Of a stretch of 64,000 nt of DNA, positions 14,873 to 28,260 are shown in pieces (the stretch's first letter is position 1; each line of letters starts with the position of its first letter). Made by a program: the position numbers and the translations under genes. Location of the stretch: positions 430,367,479 to 430,431,478 of the forward strand of contig CM068369.1 in the NCBI GenBank assembly GCA_034769895.1. Reading direction: 5' to 3'. This DNA is from Magicicada septendecula (taxonomy: Eukaryota; Arthropoda; Insecta; Hemiptera; Cicadidae). Under the pieces are notes generated by a model. It did not search any database, was not told where the DNA came from, and saw only the letters and a program-made list of their open reading frames with translations.

Positions 14873-15489
14873 TGTTACGCAATACGGAACGTTCTGGTAC
14901 ATTGGAGAACGTTGTCCCACAAGTATCTTGGTTATCCCTGCATATCCCAGCTGTAACGTGTGTGTGCGCACATATTGCTGCTACTTTGAGATAAAAGACA
15001 ATTACGTGACTCAAACAATCTAGCGTATTCCAGACCGTACCGATCGGCGCACTGTGTTCAAGGCCAGACAGTTTACACGGCTTCTAGTGGATTCTAGACC
15101 GCCTGTAATACGCAGTTTGCTCGACACGTCATCCATAAAGTGACCGATTATTGTGGCATATTCTGGCACCGATCACAGCGGGGTATAAGTATAAGTGTAT
15201 CCAGCGACGCTCAGTCAGTTTCATGTAGGCGACTACTCAGTGCGTTTAAGTGGCGATTTATTCAAGTTAGGTTCGAAGTATTGTGGCAAAGTGTTATTGT
15301 GTTTTCATTGTATGGGATTCTATTAGTTGATATTATTATTGCGTGTGGGAAAATTTTGCTCGCATTATTGTACAAGTTGATTATGAACTGTATTTGTGAT
15401 GAATTAAAGTTGGTGATTAGAAACTTAATTAGCGTCTTGTAGTTTGTTTTCCACTGTACCATACGACGATCAGTTACGCCGTCGTAACA
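14873..15489 (+). mobile_element. Solo LTR, copy 2, with perfect ATAT duplication
   Basis: A 617-bp element with ends TGTTACGCAATACGG and ACGCCGTCGTAACA, flanked by ATAT on both sides (14869-14872 and 15490-15493). A TATA-like box (GGTATAAGTATAAG) lies near 15180, and the family's 3' block GTTTTCCACTGTACCATACG is close to the end. AATTAAAG near 15403 is a possible variant polyadenylation signal. Insertion at ATAT with 4-bp duplication is known for gypsy-group LTR elements such as 17.6 and 297. This is one of the two copies with the clearest boundaries. Confidence 0.85.
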
Positions 15490-15493
15490 ATAT

Positions 15494-18004
15494 AATGGGA
15501 TTTTTGTTAAAAAGTCTTCCGGTTGTTTCATATGGTTACAGTTTTAATAAACATATATCTTATCTGTAATGAGTATTATCGTGTAATACTTACCCGTAAG
15601 TACAGATATAGACACAGTGTAATGGTAGGTAAATACATGCAAACAAACACGGGCTCACGTGTGATCATTTAACAATTAAACAGAGAAAGAGACTTCTGTT
15701 TATTTATAAATCCCTGCAACAGTAAACGTCAGTTATCAAAGCAACTCTTATCAACTTTAATGACCCTTTTATTTCCGTCTATGTAGCTGCGTTGTTGACA
15801 AAGTCTTGTATAAATTAAACAAAGGCTTACTGATAGCATAATGCTGATGGCACGACGTGGGTAAGTTTGATTGAAGGTGGTAAGCTGCAGTCACTGAATA
15901 ACACAGTGTCACCTTGCCGCGCGTACAAGGTCATGTATTATGCTGAATTCATATTATTCGTTAATCATAACTAATGAAAAAACAAGTGGGAGTGGGATTC
16001 AACTACGACGTGGCAAACAACCTTTTACTAAAAATCATTGCCATAAGACATAATGCTTTTTTGTAAGGTTTGCACAGGGTTTAGTTATCTAATCGCCAAC
16101 TGATTTTTGAAAGATATTTACCAATATCTAAAACACTTATGAGTATCCATCGATCTACACTAGTTTAGATCGATGTCAATACCAGTGTCAAAGCGTCGTA
16201 ACATAATTAGGCAAACTTATGTAATACGATAAATACGTATACTAGAGACATTTTTTCTGCAAGTTTTTCATTCAGTAACAAAATATACATCAATTCCATA
16301 CTAAATATTTGATTAAGAACAACATAATGATTGACTAACGCCATTGTTACTCTTCACACAAAGGCTTCTTTCGACTTCATAAAAACTAACTTGCTGTGAA
16401 AAAAAATGTATAGTACTTTAGATTAACCTAAATATATATAGCATAATATACAGAATTAATGTTACTTTTTACATCAAATTTTACTTATCTTCTTGAACTG
16501 TTGAATCCTAAATTTATGATTACGTATTGTAGGTTATTTATAGTCTTACTGACTTGTAACACAATTTATTTGATGGCGGCTTACACGTGAGCGTTCTATT
16601 TGTTTATATAATTTCACAGGAACTGACGTGAGCGAAATTTTTGCAATTAGTTGCCACAACACGTATGATGAGAAACGTTTACTTTTTCCTTTCGATGGAG
16701 TCGAATATATACTACGTTTGTTATCATTATCTTCTTTGTTTTCCAAATTTTAAGATAAATCAAATTAACAATTACATTTAATACTTTAAATCCAAATTAC
16801 TTCAGGTAAACGAAATTCCCGTAAGAAGGAAAGTATTAGATATTAATTAAATATCTATTATAATACAAGAATGTAAACGGGTGCGAGGAAATTTAATGAA
16901 ATAGAAGTAAAATTTTTGCACTAACCTTATTATGTGCTTAAATTATTATTTTGTACATACAATAAAAGAAAAGATTGATAAAACGATATTGTATTAATAA
17001 CTAGAAAGAATAATTATAACGTACGTTACTGACAACATATTTTTGTAGAGGAAACAAAGGAAAATGTAAAACATTGAAAATACTGAGAAAAAAAAGCTGT
17101 GGTGGATAAATACGTACTTCTACATCAAGTAGAAACGGTTAGAAAATAAAAAAAATGTTGACGAAACCGGAGTGTGAGGGACGGAGAGTAGAGAACAGTG
17201 GTTGCAATTCTGTGTGCTGTCGTCACCGGTAGTTGCTGAACTGCAAAATCCTGTCAACAGTTGAGGTCATTGGCTGTGCGCTAGTATCGATAGCAGTAAC
17301 TCACAGTGCTGGTTGCTCATGCGTTATACCGCTGTTAGACGTGACAAGTGGATAAAATGATATTCTGAAGTCAATCATTTCCAATCGTACTTTACGTCAT
17401 AATATTATTTGCAGAGTGAGACGATCTATGAGTCAGAAACAGAAATATATAAAGCAATCTAATCCTTGTACTTTGGACTTTCTTAAAAGGTTAACTGAAC
17501 AATACATTGAACCAAAATATTTCGTTCATATTATTTAAATCTAACAAAACAAACAACTTAATGCTCGCTTAAAAAAAGTTAATACTATTTTAATTATTTT
17601 CACTTTTAAATCCTATTATGTAGAAGTTTGGGCGTATAGTTTCGTGGCCAGCGTTGATAGTAATGAAGCTACAATAGAAGTAAAACTATTATTGAAACTA
17701 GTCAAAAGAGAAAAGAAATTTCAGTAAGGTACGACTACAAGTAAAAGGTACAAGGTACTAACTATAATATTAGGTTTCGTTTGCACGCCTTGATTTTGTT
17801 TCATGTAGAAACAAATGTTTCAGTGACAATTGTATAGACCTCTACTTGCCTTATATATCATATGTGACAGACTTATGTTTTGATCGTCATTAGGCCTGCG
17901 TAGTGGCATACTGTTCTACAATGCCTCACTAACCAGACCTGATGACAAAAATCTGTTCATTTTGTTTTGATCTTCTCTTGAAAAATTAATTCACACACCC
18001 ACAT

Positions 18005-18041
<37 letters not shown>

Positions 18042-19480
18042 TTGTACACAAGCCTGTATGTATTTATGTATGTAAGTATGTATTAAGAATTAACACACGC
18101 CACGATAAATACTCGACTTCTTAAAAACGTACTTGTATTAGTTAGGAAAACTGTAATATCTGAATGACATTTACAGTTCTCTCAATCACAGATACGATAA
18201 TTTTCCGTTTTAAAATGTAATCATTATTAAGTCGTATTGTTGTACACTCATTTTCTACTGCGCTTATTTCATCTGAGATCACGGGAGACTGGAAGTGGTC
18301 GTTTGGTTCTCCGATACTCCTAGCCTTTTACGTCTCGGGCGCTTTCATAATACCTGCACAACAAAATTTTAATAAAATACATACTTTCAATCAATACTGA
18401 TGAGCCCGATAACTGTTAAATTGTAAATCGTGTACACGAATACTGAAACTTTAAGCCGATTAGGTGTTTATATATTTATATATAAGTAAGAATTGGAGTT
18501 ATAAATAAACATACGCTTTTGCAAGAATGTATTTTGTAATTAATTACATATAACCTTAACGTTAATGCTTGCAATTTCTAACATTAAATAAGAACATCCT
18601 CCGAACAAGTGCAATTGAATAAGGATGCGCAATATATCACACAAAATGGACAAGACAAGAACTATATTAGAATTAGAAAAGTATGCATCCATTTGCTAGT
18701 ATTTTCTTCACGTAATGTAACATTTTGGCCTGAATCTTTTACTTCCACTATCTTTCTTACAACATCCGGCCTCTCTAATTTTTGAGTCTACTATCAAACT
18801 GCTTAAATTACATATCTTTTCGTTCAATATAAGAAACGAATTTGAGCTAAATTATTTACATTGCAAATCACGAGAATTGAATTATGTAATTCGTGTAAAG
18901 CGTCCTGAGTCAGTAATTTTAGTATTGTTATTATTTGATACTTTTGTAATAGGCGTACTGAATTTCAGCTACTCAAGAAAATTGCAAACCCTCAATAATC
19001 CAAAATAAATTCCAGTTTACCTTTATGTACTGTTTGTTGTTTAAAACGTTTGAATGTAGCGTGTTTTAAAATACTCATATCGCATAAATTGACTGAGTGG
19101 AGTGGTGTAAAAACATGTATGCCTAGTTAAACAGAATTCCGTCTGCAGAATGTAATTTGGGTCAAACATGATGACACGAGTAACAAACGAATTTTCCAAC
19201 TTTAATCTGGCTGAAACGTAAGACCCTATAAATCTGCTTCCCCTTCTGCTGAAGTGTCAACCGTAAATTGCTGGCACAGATGAATTTATTTTACGTTCTT
19301 ATGTAAGATGTTTAAATATCTTTTTATACGTTGTTTATATTTGTTTCTTATTACATATTTGTACAAAAATATGATTTACTATTTCATTTTTCTAAATTTT
19401 TGTAACATAGTATGTGTATAATATTGTCTCCTTGCCTGAAGAAGACTTTATGAGGAAGAGACTGCTGCAGTATGAATCTG
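15494..19480. other. Long stretch without recognised genes
   Basis: AT-rich. It contains a perfect 10-bp hairpin CATCGATCTA/TAGATCGATG (16148-16175) and the CA microsatellite listed below. The stretch 17160-17340 is somewhat GC-richer, but no open frame or splice pattern convinced me. Confidence 0.45.
18005..18042. repeat. (CA)n microsatellite
   Basis: CA dinucleotide run interrupted by one AT step. Confidence 0.9.
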
Positions 19481-19860
19481 GAAATTAGTAAGACTGGTCA
19501 AATGCTATGTGTGAAGCGTTCTGTTAGACGGATGTGAAACGTGGACTATTATGGGAAGAGAGAAAGAGAAACAGAATTTAGGATATCCTCAGATGTGAAT
19601 CTAGAAAAAGAGTGTGTTGACAGATTATCTTTAGATACAGTCTCGACAAGGAAGAAGAAGCCAGTAATAACGTCTGTTCTAGAAGCGATGGTAAACTGAG
19701 AAAGGACATGAGCGATGTTCAGAGAGGATATAAGAGAAGTAAGAACAGGCACAACTGGAGATACCAGTAGTATAAGGGGACCTGACAATCGAGAGAGAAC
19801 CATTTGATGATGGTGTTGAGTTATAAATATGACGTTGGGAAGTAGATATGTAGGCCTATA
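19481..19860 (+). mobile_element. LINE 3'-region scrap
   Basis: The translation includes VLLDGCETWTIMGRERKR, which matches the conserved YGCETWT region downstream of LINE reverse transcriptases, followed by a heavily degraded basic tail. No catalytic motif is present. Confidence 0.5.
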
Positions 19861-19995
19861 CAGACATTCACACAGGCAAACGTCGAATGTAATACAGGGC
19901 ATTTCACAAAGTACATGAATGTTTTAGTGCATGTACGTCTCGTGAAAATTAAAAAAAAAGTTTATAGAAACGTAGGTCTGGAACCACCTTTTTAA

Positions 19996-20336
19996 CATGA
20001 TAATGTTTTTAGGTTGGGGGTCATTCCACAAAAATGTAACGTCATCGATAAACGTAACGCTTCCACACTTTTGATTCCCCACAGTCTAAAAATTTGATAT
20101 GTAAACGCATCAAGACAGAAATAATCGCTGCTCACATTGAGTTTAGCAAACGTCTTAGTGAGAATAAATTTCGTTTTACACGCTCTGTTTGTGATCGTCT
20201 GTGGTTTGGAAATGATTTACGTAATCCACCAAACGTAATCCACATTATCCACATTATACGTTTTAAAAGCCTAAAAACATTATCATGCTTCGATGTTTCG
20301 GTTTCGCCGAAATTCTTTGAATGCTTAGGTGCATAA
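19996..20336 (+). pseudogene. Helitron N-terminal scrap between 18-bp inverted repeats
   Basis: The frame from 20094 contains IEFSKRLSENKFRF followed by SVCDRLWFGNDLR (VCDRLWF about 20187-20207). This N-terminal peptide is characteristic of arthropod Helitron replication initiator-helicase proteins; it is a motif recognised from memory, not a search result. Rep and helicase domains are absent. A perfect 18-bp inverted repeat, CATGATAATGTTTTTAGG at 19996-20013 and its complement at 20270-20287, brackets the segment. This may be the footprint of a small non-autonomous element that captured it. Confidence 0.55.
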
Positions 20337-20339
20337 ATA

Positions 20340-20367
20340 GAGAGAGGGAGAGAAGGAGAGAAGGAGG

Positions 20368-20431
<64 letters not shown>

Positions 20432-20435
20432 GAGA

Positions 20436-20481
<46 letters not shown>
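20340..20481. repeat. (GA)n microsatellite
   Basis: Imperfect GA run with GGA and ACA interruptions. Arg/Glu-rich or Ser/Leu-rich open frames across it are repeat artefacts. Confidence 0.97.
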
Positions 20482-20486
<5 letters not shown>

Positions 20487-20532
20487 TTTCCAAATTGTGG
20501 CGTATAAAAATTTAATCAGGCTTTTAAATTCA

Positions 20533-20580
20533 ATTCCGATCTGATGATGAGCTGAGAAGCTTGAAAGCGCTAATCGGAAT
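20533..20580 (+). ncRNA. Hammerhead-like motif (c), best-formed copy
   Basis: Outer stem ATTCCGAT (20533-20540) pairs perfectly with ATCGGAAT (20573-20580). Inside are CTGATGA (20541-20547), one extra T, a stem AGCT/AGCT with GAGA tetraloop (20550-20561), GAAA (20563-20566), and the palindrome AGCGCT (20566-20571) followed by A, giving a CTA cleavage triplet. This is the topology of a type I hammerhead with minimal stem III. The palindromic stem III would favour action as a dimer, as reported for variants in Penelope-like elements. The extra base after CTGATGA departs from the canonical core, so activity is uncertain. Confidence 0.5.
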
Positions 20581-20645
20581 AATTTTTCTATAGTGGTGTG
20601 CAACAGTGACAATTCTGTTTGTTATTATAACCACTAACACAACTT
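20581..20645 (+). repeat. Dispersed block shared with 5035-5100
   Basis: It directly follows the hammerhead-like motif and matches 5035-5100 around GCAACAGTG and ATTATAACCACTAAC. It probably belongs to the same element as the motif. Confidence 0.6.
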
Positions 20646-21020
20646 TCTTCATTAAAAGACTTTTAATGTAAAAGCGTGATTTAAGTTTCAGATTTTGCAC
20701 GTGTGTACTGATTTGATATATCAACGCATGTGTGCCGAAATATATCGCTACCGATGCCGAGCACTCTAAACATTTATTTATATTTGTGAACACAAACGTG
20801 GTTATGATGAAAAGTTTCTTATATGAAAAGGTTTTCGCGTTAGGCAAGTGAATTGCTTACTTATTGGTTCATACAAAGCGTTGTAACAAATATTGTACTT
20901 TAGTGACTGAACTGTAACAGACAAATAGTAAGAAAACACGGTACTATTCATGGGATTTTTAACCAAGTACAACTTTAGGCTTTTTTCAATTAACATTAAG
21001 AACTCCACACTTTACAAATA

Positions 21021-22336
21021 CAGGGTAATCCAAAAAGGACTTTACAACTTTGAAACCACATAGAAATTTATTCAGATGACTTACAGAGTTGGTTGAGGTG
21101 GTATTTTAAAGCAAAGCATATCAAGTTTTTCATCAACAGTCATTTTGGTTCAATGTGAGCACCATTTTTGGTAAGGCAGACATCTCACCTGAAGGCAGTT
21201 TCTTCCCTAACTTGAGCCAGTACATAGGTGTCACTTCTGCAACTGCAGCGTGAGATTTCTCAGCTCAGGGAGATCAGCAGATAAAGGTGGAACAAACACT
21301 CAGTCTTTAATGAAACATCAAAAGAGGAAGTCAAGAGGGACATAAATCTGGGGAGCAAGGTGGCCAAACAATAGGCCCTACACAACTAATCAAATGACTT
21401 GCAAAATGGTTTTCCAAGAAATCCGTGACGTGTAAGTTGAAGCAAGACGGTGTCTTGCTGGCAGTGAAGCCGGCAATCATGGTCATCTTCATCTAACTTT
21501 GGAATGACGACATTTTCAAACATATTCAGATACACAATACCATTTATATTTGATAGGCCATACACATTCAATTTGCTGAGAGCACAAAAACACTAACTTT
21601 TCGGCTGTCACACTCATGCTGCAATGTTTCATATAGATTTTTGCTACACCAGATCTTGCAGTTGTGGGGATTCACCTTGCAACTGATGTGAAATGTTGAC
21701 TCATCGCTAAAGATTAAATTACTCAGGAATGTCTCTTCGGCTCCTATTTAATCCATCATTTCTGCACAGAAATGTTGATAAGCGACTTCATCTGTCTCAT
21801 TAATTTTTTGTAATATGGAAAGTTTGTATGCTTTCAGGTGCAAACCTTTGCATAATATGCTCCAAACAGTTGGTTGCGGTATCTCGTGCTAGTCTCACGA
21901 GAAGCACGCCCTTTTGATTTATTAGGGCTACAGGCAAAGGACTCTCTAAGTTATTCTACAGCGGCAGCAGAAACTTGCGGTTGTCCTGTTGATTTGGATG
22001 TTGTACAGAACAACCAGTCTCAAGAAAGGTTTGAATGTCAAAAGTAATTTGTAGGGCTAATTGGGGGATACTCAGTATGAAAGTTACTTTGGACTGTAGT
22101 AGCTGACTTTGTTTATGAAACCAAAACACACAACGAGCACGTTCCGCACCAGTGAAAGTAGCCATTTTGACCAACAATGGTGTTACCCTTCTGTTGGTTG
22201 CATTTGGAACTACAGCACTATGTGAGTTAAACAGGACGTATTTTGCTTTAAAATGACACCTTAACCAATTCTGTAAGTCATCTGAATAAATTTCTATATG
22301 TTTTCAAAGTTGGAAAGTTCTTTTTGATTCACCCTG
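21021..22336 (-). mobile_element. Tc1/mariner-like element, full length but inactive
   Basis: A 1316-bp element with terminal inverted repeats of about 95 bp (21021-21115 and 22242-22336, starting CAGGGT) and TA duplications (21019-21020, 22337-22338). The minus strand encodes a broken transposase from about 22177 to 21130. It starts with an N-terminal helix-turn-helix of the kind seen in many insect elements (MATFTGAERARCVFWFHKQS), then FSDESTFHISC (first catalytic Asp, about 21700), HCQQD (second Asp), PPCSPDLCP (third Asp) and a C-terminal DVCLTKNGAHIEP. All three catalytic aspartates remain readable, but several stops and frameshifts prevent expression. Divergence between the two ends suggests moderate age. 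Confidence 0.9.
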
Positions 22337-22338
22337 TA

Positions 22339-23692
22339 TTTCAAAGACATGTCGAAATATTATTATAGCTCGTTGGCAACTTACTAGTTTATTGAATTAA
22401 ATTAAGCGTGCTTTTCATTATAAATAATTATGGTTTACAACTCTCGAGAGTAAACATAATAAAAAACGTAGTTTGTGTTTAATTTATTTGATGATGTATA
22501 ATTTCACGCTCAATTGTACCTAATGTCTACAGCGTTTTAATATAATTCAAAACCTTACTATTTATTCATTGTAACCGTTTAATGGTTGAGGGCATGAAGG
22601 CATTAGAATAAACAAGCCTGACTAAGACAACCTTCATTTATATTTACATTGAGACCTCGAGTCAAGTAGGGCCGCTTCATGAAAGAGCAGAATAATTGAA
22701 ACTGTTCACGAAATTAATTATCGCTTATGTCAATTTATGGTATAGGCTACTTACTAGGCTTATTCGCCTGTAATTCTGAAAAGTTGTTCCAACTCTAACA
22801 ATACCATTACATTGTTTAACTAATATTTATTTCATTATAATTATATATGTTATCAAATAGTGTTACTATATATGGTATAAATATTAGCACAAATAACGTT
22901 AGTGATGTAATGAATTGCTTATATGATTTTGTGCAGATAATAGAAATGTATATATAAAATTGTTGATTTTATGTGTTGAAACATTAAGAACTGTTGTTTC
23001 CCGTGACAACAGCACACATGCTTCTAAAGTTACACCATAAAATAAATTGAGTTACTAAGTAGTATAACCACTAGAAAACTGTTAACAACTGTTGAAAAAG
23101 TTTACCTCTCATAACTTGAATAGAAATCTGCTTTAAAGTTACTCCAAACCAATTGTTATATCATTCCGATTGTTCTTTGTTCATAATATTTTTAATTACT
23201 TACACGTCGGTTACACAGAAATAAGGCAAATGTACGTATTTGTATACAAATGTATGTTATATATGTTGTTATCATTAATAGCAGCATTGGCGTATCTAGA
23301 ATACAAAAGAAAAACACGTTAAGACTAATCAAGGTTACTATCTTTAAAGTGACTAAAAAACATACGACAACATCCTAAAATAATCCCATTAAAGTAAATA
23401 GTAGTAACACAATGAACATTCGCGGTACTGCAACATTGTTTATAAGATAACTGTCTGAATTGATTTTCCCATATTTTATATTTCAAACATAAACGCAAAT
23501 GCTGCGTTATAAACCTGTTTGTATATTTAGTAAACAGTTACTAACTGAAAAACATAGCTGAAAACAAAAGAGCATAATAATTAGGAGATTAACAACATTC
23601 GTCAGATTTTTTCGACCCTTTGGGGAGGTTTGATCCCATTCGGCCCCCTCGTAAATAGGCCCCTGAATAGCAGCAGAATAACTGCAGTTCAA
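22339..23692. other. No recognised gene
   Basis: AT-rich sequence. A short stretch near 23605-23670 is GC-richer and may belong to an unidentified repeat. Confidence 0.45.
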
Positions 23693-23842
23693 TTCATTGT
23701 GTGTGATAAGATTTTATATTGTGTCTAAGGAGATATCTCGTTAAGAGATCATGTTCCGTGTTCCGTGTTCATTGTGTGTGATAAGACTTTATTTTGTGTA
23801 TAAGGAGATATCTCGTTAAGTGATCATGTTCCGTGTTTTAGT
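23693..23842. repeat. Tandem duplication, two 75-bp units
   Basis: Units begin at 23693 and 23768 with TTCATTGTGTGTGATAAGA. Each contains the 10-bp palindrome GAGATATCTC. A few point differences separate the copies. Confidence 0.9.
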
Positions 23843-24633
<791 letters not shown>

Positions 24634-25297
24634 AGGGCTAAATGTATCTAAATATTTTTCATTTACTTGTGTAGAATTAAATTGTGATAATTAAAGTCTG
24701 AGTGACCTACCGTTGCTAAATGTCGATTAGGGTATAACGAAAGTTGAATGAACATCTGTTAGACAATTTGCTACTTGACTCTAATTTTCAATTTGCTCCA
24801 GTAGGCTACAATATTTTTAATCTTCAATGAGTAGGCTTAACAGAAGGTCGCGTATTAACACGGTGATCAATTAATCGTGAGCGAGTAGATATTACATTAC
24901 AGGTTAATCGGTGATTTTAAAATGTTCAAGTTTATTATGTAGAGTTTAAAAATATTGATAACATTAGTTATGTTTTTAATTTGTTTTATTCTGTAAAAAA
25001 CCTGATCCGGATATGTAATCTTTACAGGTATCTTAAGAGCAGAACTGTTTCTTGAATAATAGAGATATAGTCACGTTTTAGTAATTTTGCGAGCCTGCAT
25101 GACGATCATAACAGGATTCTCCAACGCATTTAGAATTGTCCAACATTGTAACAGTATATGTAATTGAGAGCTAATTATCCCAGGGGCTATACACGTGGAC
25201 ACTAACCTATAGGTGTAGTGTTGACACTCCGAAGTTAAAAAAGATGGTAAAAAAAAGAAGATGGTACATAATCGTCTTCGTAGTAGTCATCATGGGA

Positions 25298-25355
25298 ATT
25301 ATTATTATTATTGTTATTATAGTTATCGTCGTCGTCGTCGTCGTTGTTGTTGTTT
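25298..25355. repeat. Compound trinucleotide repeat (ATT)n-(CGT)n-(TGT)n
   Basis: Three adjoining trinucleotide tracts, each derivable from the next by single-base change. Confidence 0.9.
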
Positions 25356-25510
25356 ATAAATTACCCAGTGACATGCTGAGACTTGAAATAGAAGTCCACG
25401 ATTTGTAGATGTATTCGTTATATTTCAGGCAACTTTATAACCTTACGCTATTCACACAAAATTTAGTATCCGTAGGCTAAATTCAGCCAGCTGGAGACTA
25501 CATTAAGGTC

Positions 25511-25610
25511 ACTACCTTATTAACGATGTAATTATACAGGGGGTAATAGACTGAATTTAAACTACCTTATTAACGATGTAATTATACAGGGGGTAATAGA
25601 CTGAATTTAA
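25511..25610. repeat. Perfect 50-bp tandem duplication
   Basis: The units 25511-25560 and 25561-25610 are identical base for base, each starting ACTACCTTATTAACGATG. Identity points to a very recent event or an assembly artefact. Confidence 0.95.
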
Positions 25611-26094
25611 ACTAAGTTGGATACAGTCATTTCAGGCATGAAATGAATTTCTCGCTTCACCGACTGCCTGAGGGCATGTAATTACAGAGTATGATCTTGT
25701 TTCCGGAATCCATAAATTCCTCACGTTTATTTGTAGAACGTAAGTAAGACTGTAATTACGAAGCGTAATAATTTATTAAAACACGTTTTGGCCCTTACGG
25801 CCCATTTCGCCGGCGGCAACCCAAACTCCAAGGCAAATAAAGCGTGTTTGTTTTGCCCAGTTTAACGTACCCATAACGTTAAACTTAAAGATTTGAGTTT
25901 ACAGAATCCGTCTGTCACAACAGTTTGGAACATCATTTTGTATGCAACATGTAATACGGCTTAGCGTAGTTAAACAAATGTCGATTACATTACAAATGAC
26001 AGTTTTTATACAGAATATACGGTAAATAATAAGAAAACAGGAAATTTAAAAATTAATCACATTCTAAAAACAAAAAAATTATATAATAAAATAT

Positions 26095-26547
26095 TATTAT
26101 GACGGCCTTATGGATTATTGTATTTTACAGTGTAAACAAAGTACAGACACAATTAATTCACTAATTACCGATTTTAATTAGTCACAAGTAACAATTTGAA
26201 ATCAACTAGGTACTCTCATACAATAATGCAAGTTAAATTTGTCCACACGCAATAATAATGTCAATATTAAGAGTTCCGCACTAATTTTAACACAGTAATC
26301 ACATTCCACAATCTCTTGATTCACACTGTGCAATCTCACTAGGTGTAACTAACTGACAAAGCTGTTGCTTAGCCCGCAGAAGGTCCAGAATAATTTTTCG
26401 TTCTCCTGGCCGCGTGCCAGCATAATTTGCATAAATACAAGGGCTCTCGAACAGTCTTGAGTGCTACGTATGTGGACGCCCTTGACACAGATGAGGCACG
26501 CTAGGCTAGTCGAGCCTTTTCGAGAGCGTTCCATAGTTGTCGTAACA
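26095..26547 (-). mobile_element. Solo LTR, copy 3, with perfect ATAT duplication
   Basis: A 453-bp short form of the LTR family. The first bases are mutated (TATTATGACGG for TGTTACGACGG), while the other end GTTGTCGTAACA is intact. ATAT lies on both sides (26091-26094, 26548-26551). It shares the GAGAGCGTT block with copies at 38027 and 49399, so these three form a subfamily. No coding capacity. Confidence 0.82.
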
Positions 26548-26551
26548 ATAT

Positions 26552-28260
26552 TATATTTGCAGCGGAAAGTAAAGTTTTTGTGTGTTAGCCAGTTCATGTA
26601 ATATGAAGCAATTATAAACAAATAAAAGCAATAATATGTAGATGTAAACAAATAAAAGGAATATGTTGAATTGATTGTGGATCAAATCAATTTATAAACT
26701 GTAGTAATTAACAAAATGTAATAGGTCATTTTAAAAATTATTGCAGCAATACATCTATAACCAAAGGCTTTTTAAATAAAAATAATTTACTCAAAGAAAA
26801 CAGTAAAAGTATTATTATACTCTGAAAATATTCTGATTGAAAATATACCTATGATCATAACATAAAAAACCAATGTATAATAATGAAAATGTATTCCATT
26901 GTACGTGTAAAGGCAAAAGCATATGGGTAAAACGTATAAAGCATAATGTAGGTGAAACGTTGTCGTACAAGACGATTTTGACGCGGTCCAAACCGGAAGA
27001 AGACTTCAATAATAGAGTGGACACCGGTCTCGCGGAAGCCTACGTCAGAATATAGGCTAAAGCATGTTGTTTATATCGTTAAAAAAATAATGTTCATACC
27101 TATTGCTCCAATGCTGTGAGTGCTAGTAGTTCAATGTTCAATCAGATCGATATAATATGGTGGTACTTACTGTAACAAGTCTTCCACATTATTTGTATTA
27201 AGTAAAGAAATACGTACATTATTTATTTGACTGCGGAGTATTGTTATTTTTCTTAATCGACGATTTTTACCATTTGTTTTAATAGTGTGTATTACAAATT
27301 GTATAAGTAGGAGAATGTTGTATCGAAGGTTGGTGTTTTAGACAAGTGAAAACAAAATTTCTTTGGTGGGCAATAATTTGTATCGCAGTTGTAAGATCGA
27401 AACACTTGCGATACTCGTGACAATATAGGCCCAATTTCATAAACTTTGTTGGATGATTGCCACAGTTTGGTAATTATTTTATTTATCAGAACGACCTGAC
27501 ATTCGAATATTAAAGGAAAATAAAAATCGAATTAACTAACAAACCAAAATATTAGCTAACATTAATTGCCGAAATTATTTATAATATTCAGTTCTGTATT
27601 ATCAACCTTTAAGATATATTTAATATCAGTTACTATTATAACTTTATTATTTCAATAAAATTGAAATCCATTTATTAGTCGATTTGGCATGGCGTAAATT
27701 AATTTTTGCAATTTCCAAATAAAATTTGCCCTTGTAATAAGTGGAGAAGTTAATGCAGAATTACTAACTATATGTGAAATGAGGGTAAACATTACATACA
27801 AAGTACTGAAAACCCATTCGTAAGGCTGTATTCGGGCTAATTTACTGACAGTTTATTTGATTACTTGCATGTTTTTAACCGTACTCTAAAACTGCAGCTC
27901 ACCTTAAATTCTGCTTAAAAACTGCTTTCGCAAAGGACTAATATGCTAATCATATCTGCTAATCATGTACAATGTATGTTAGTTAATTTGCACTGTAAGC
28001 TATATGACAACACAAACATTTAGTGTGACTATAAGAATCCTTGATTTCTTTTGCAAATATAATATGCTATATAAAGGTTGGAGACAAATTGAACGAGCGA
28101 AGCGAGTTCTCAGTTTTTACTCGATCGTTTGGCATTTGTCTGTTCTATCCATTATGTCTCACCATAACTTTTGCACACATCAAACCTGTAAAACTCTACA
28201 GAACCCTATTGTTTTTTAGGTCGATCCACTTAAAAATACAGAGCAGTAGGCGAAATGCGA
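26552..28260. other. No recognised gene
   Basis: AT-rich sequence. From about 28085, GAACGAGCGAAGCGAG introduces what looks like the edge of a dispersed repeat that continues into 28261-28520. Confidence 0.45.

Noticed and set aside
14873-15489. LTR family considered as a DNA-transposon MITE
   Set aside because: Only about 9 bp of terminal symmetry, TG...CA ends, a directional TATA-like box and 3' block, and ATAT-type 4-bp duplications fit an LTR better; not fully excluded.
20263-20612. Ser/Leu- or Arg/Glu-rich open frames across the GA run
   Set aside because: Same repeat artefact.
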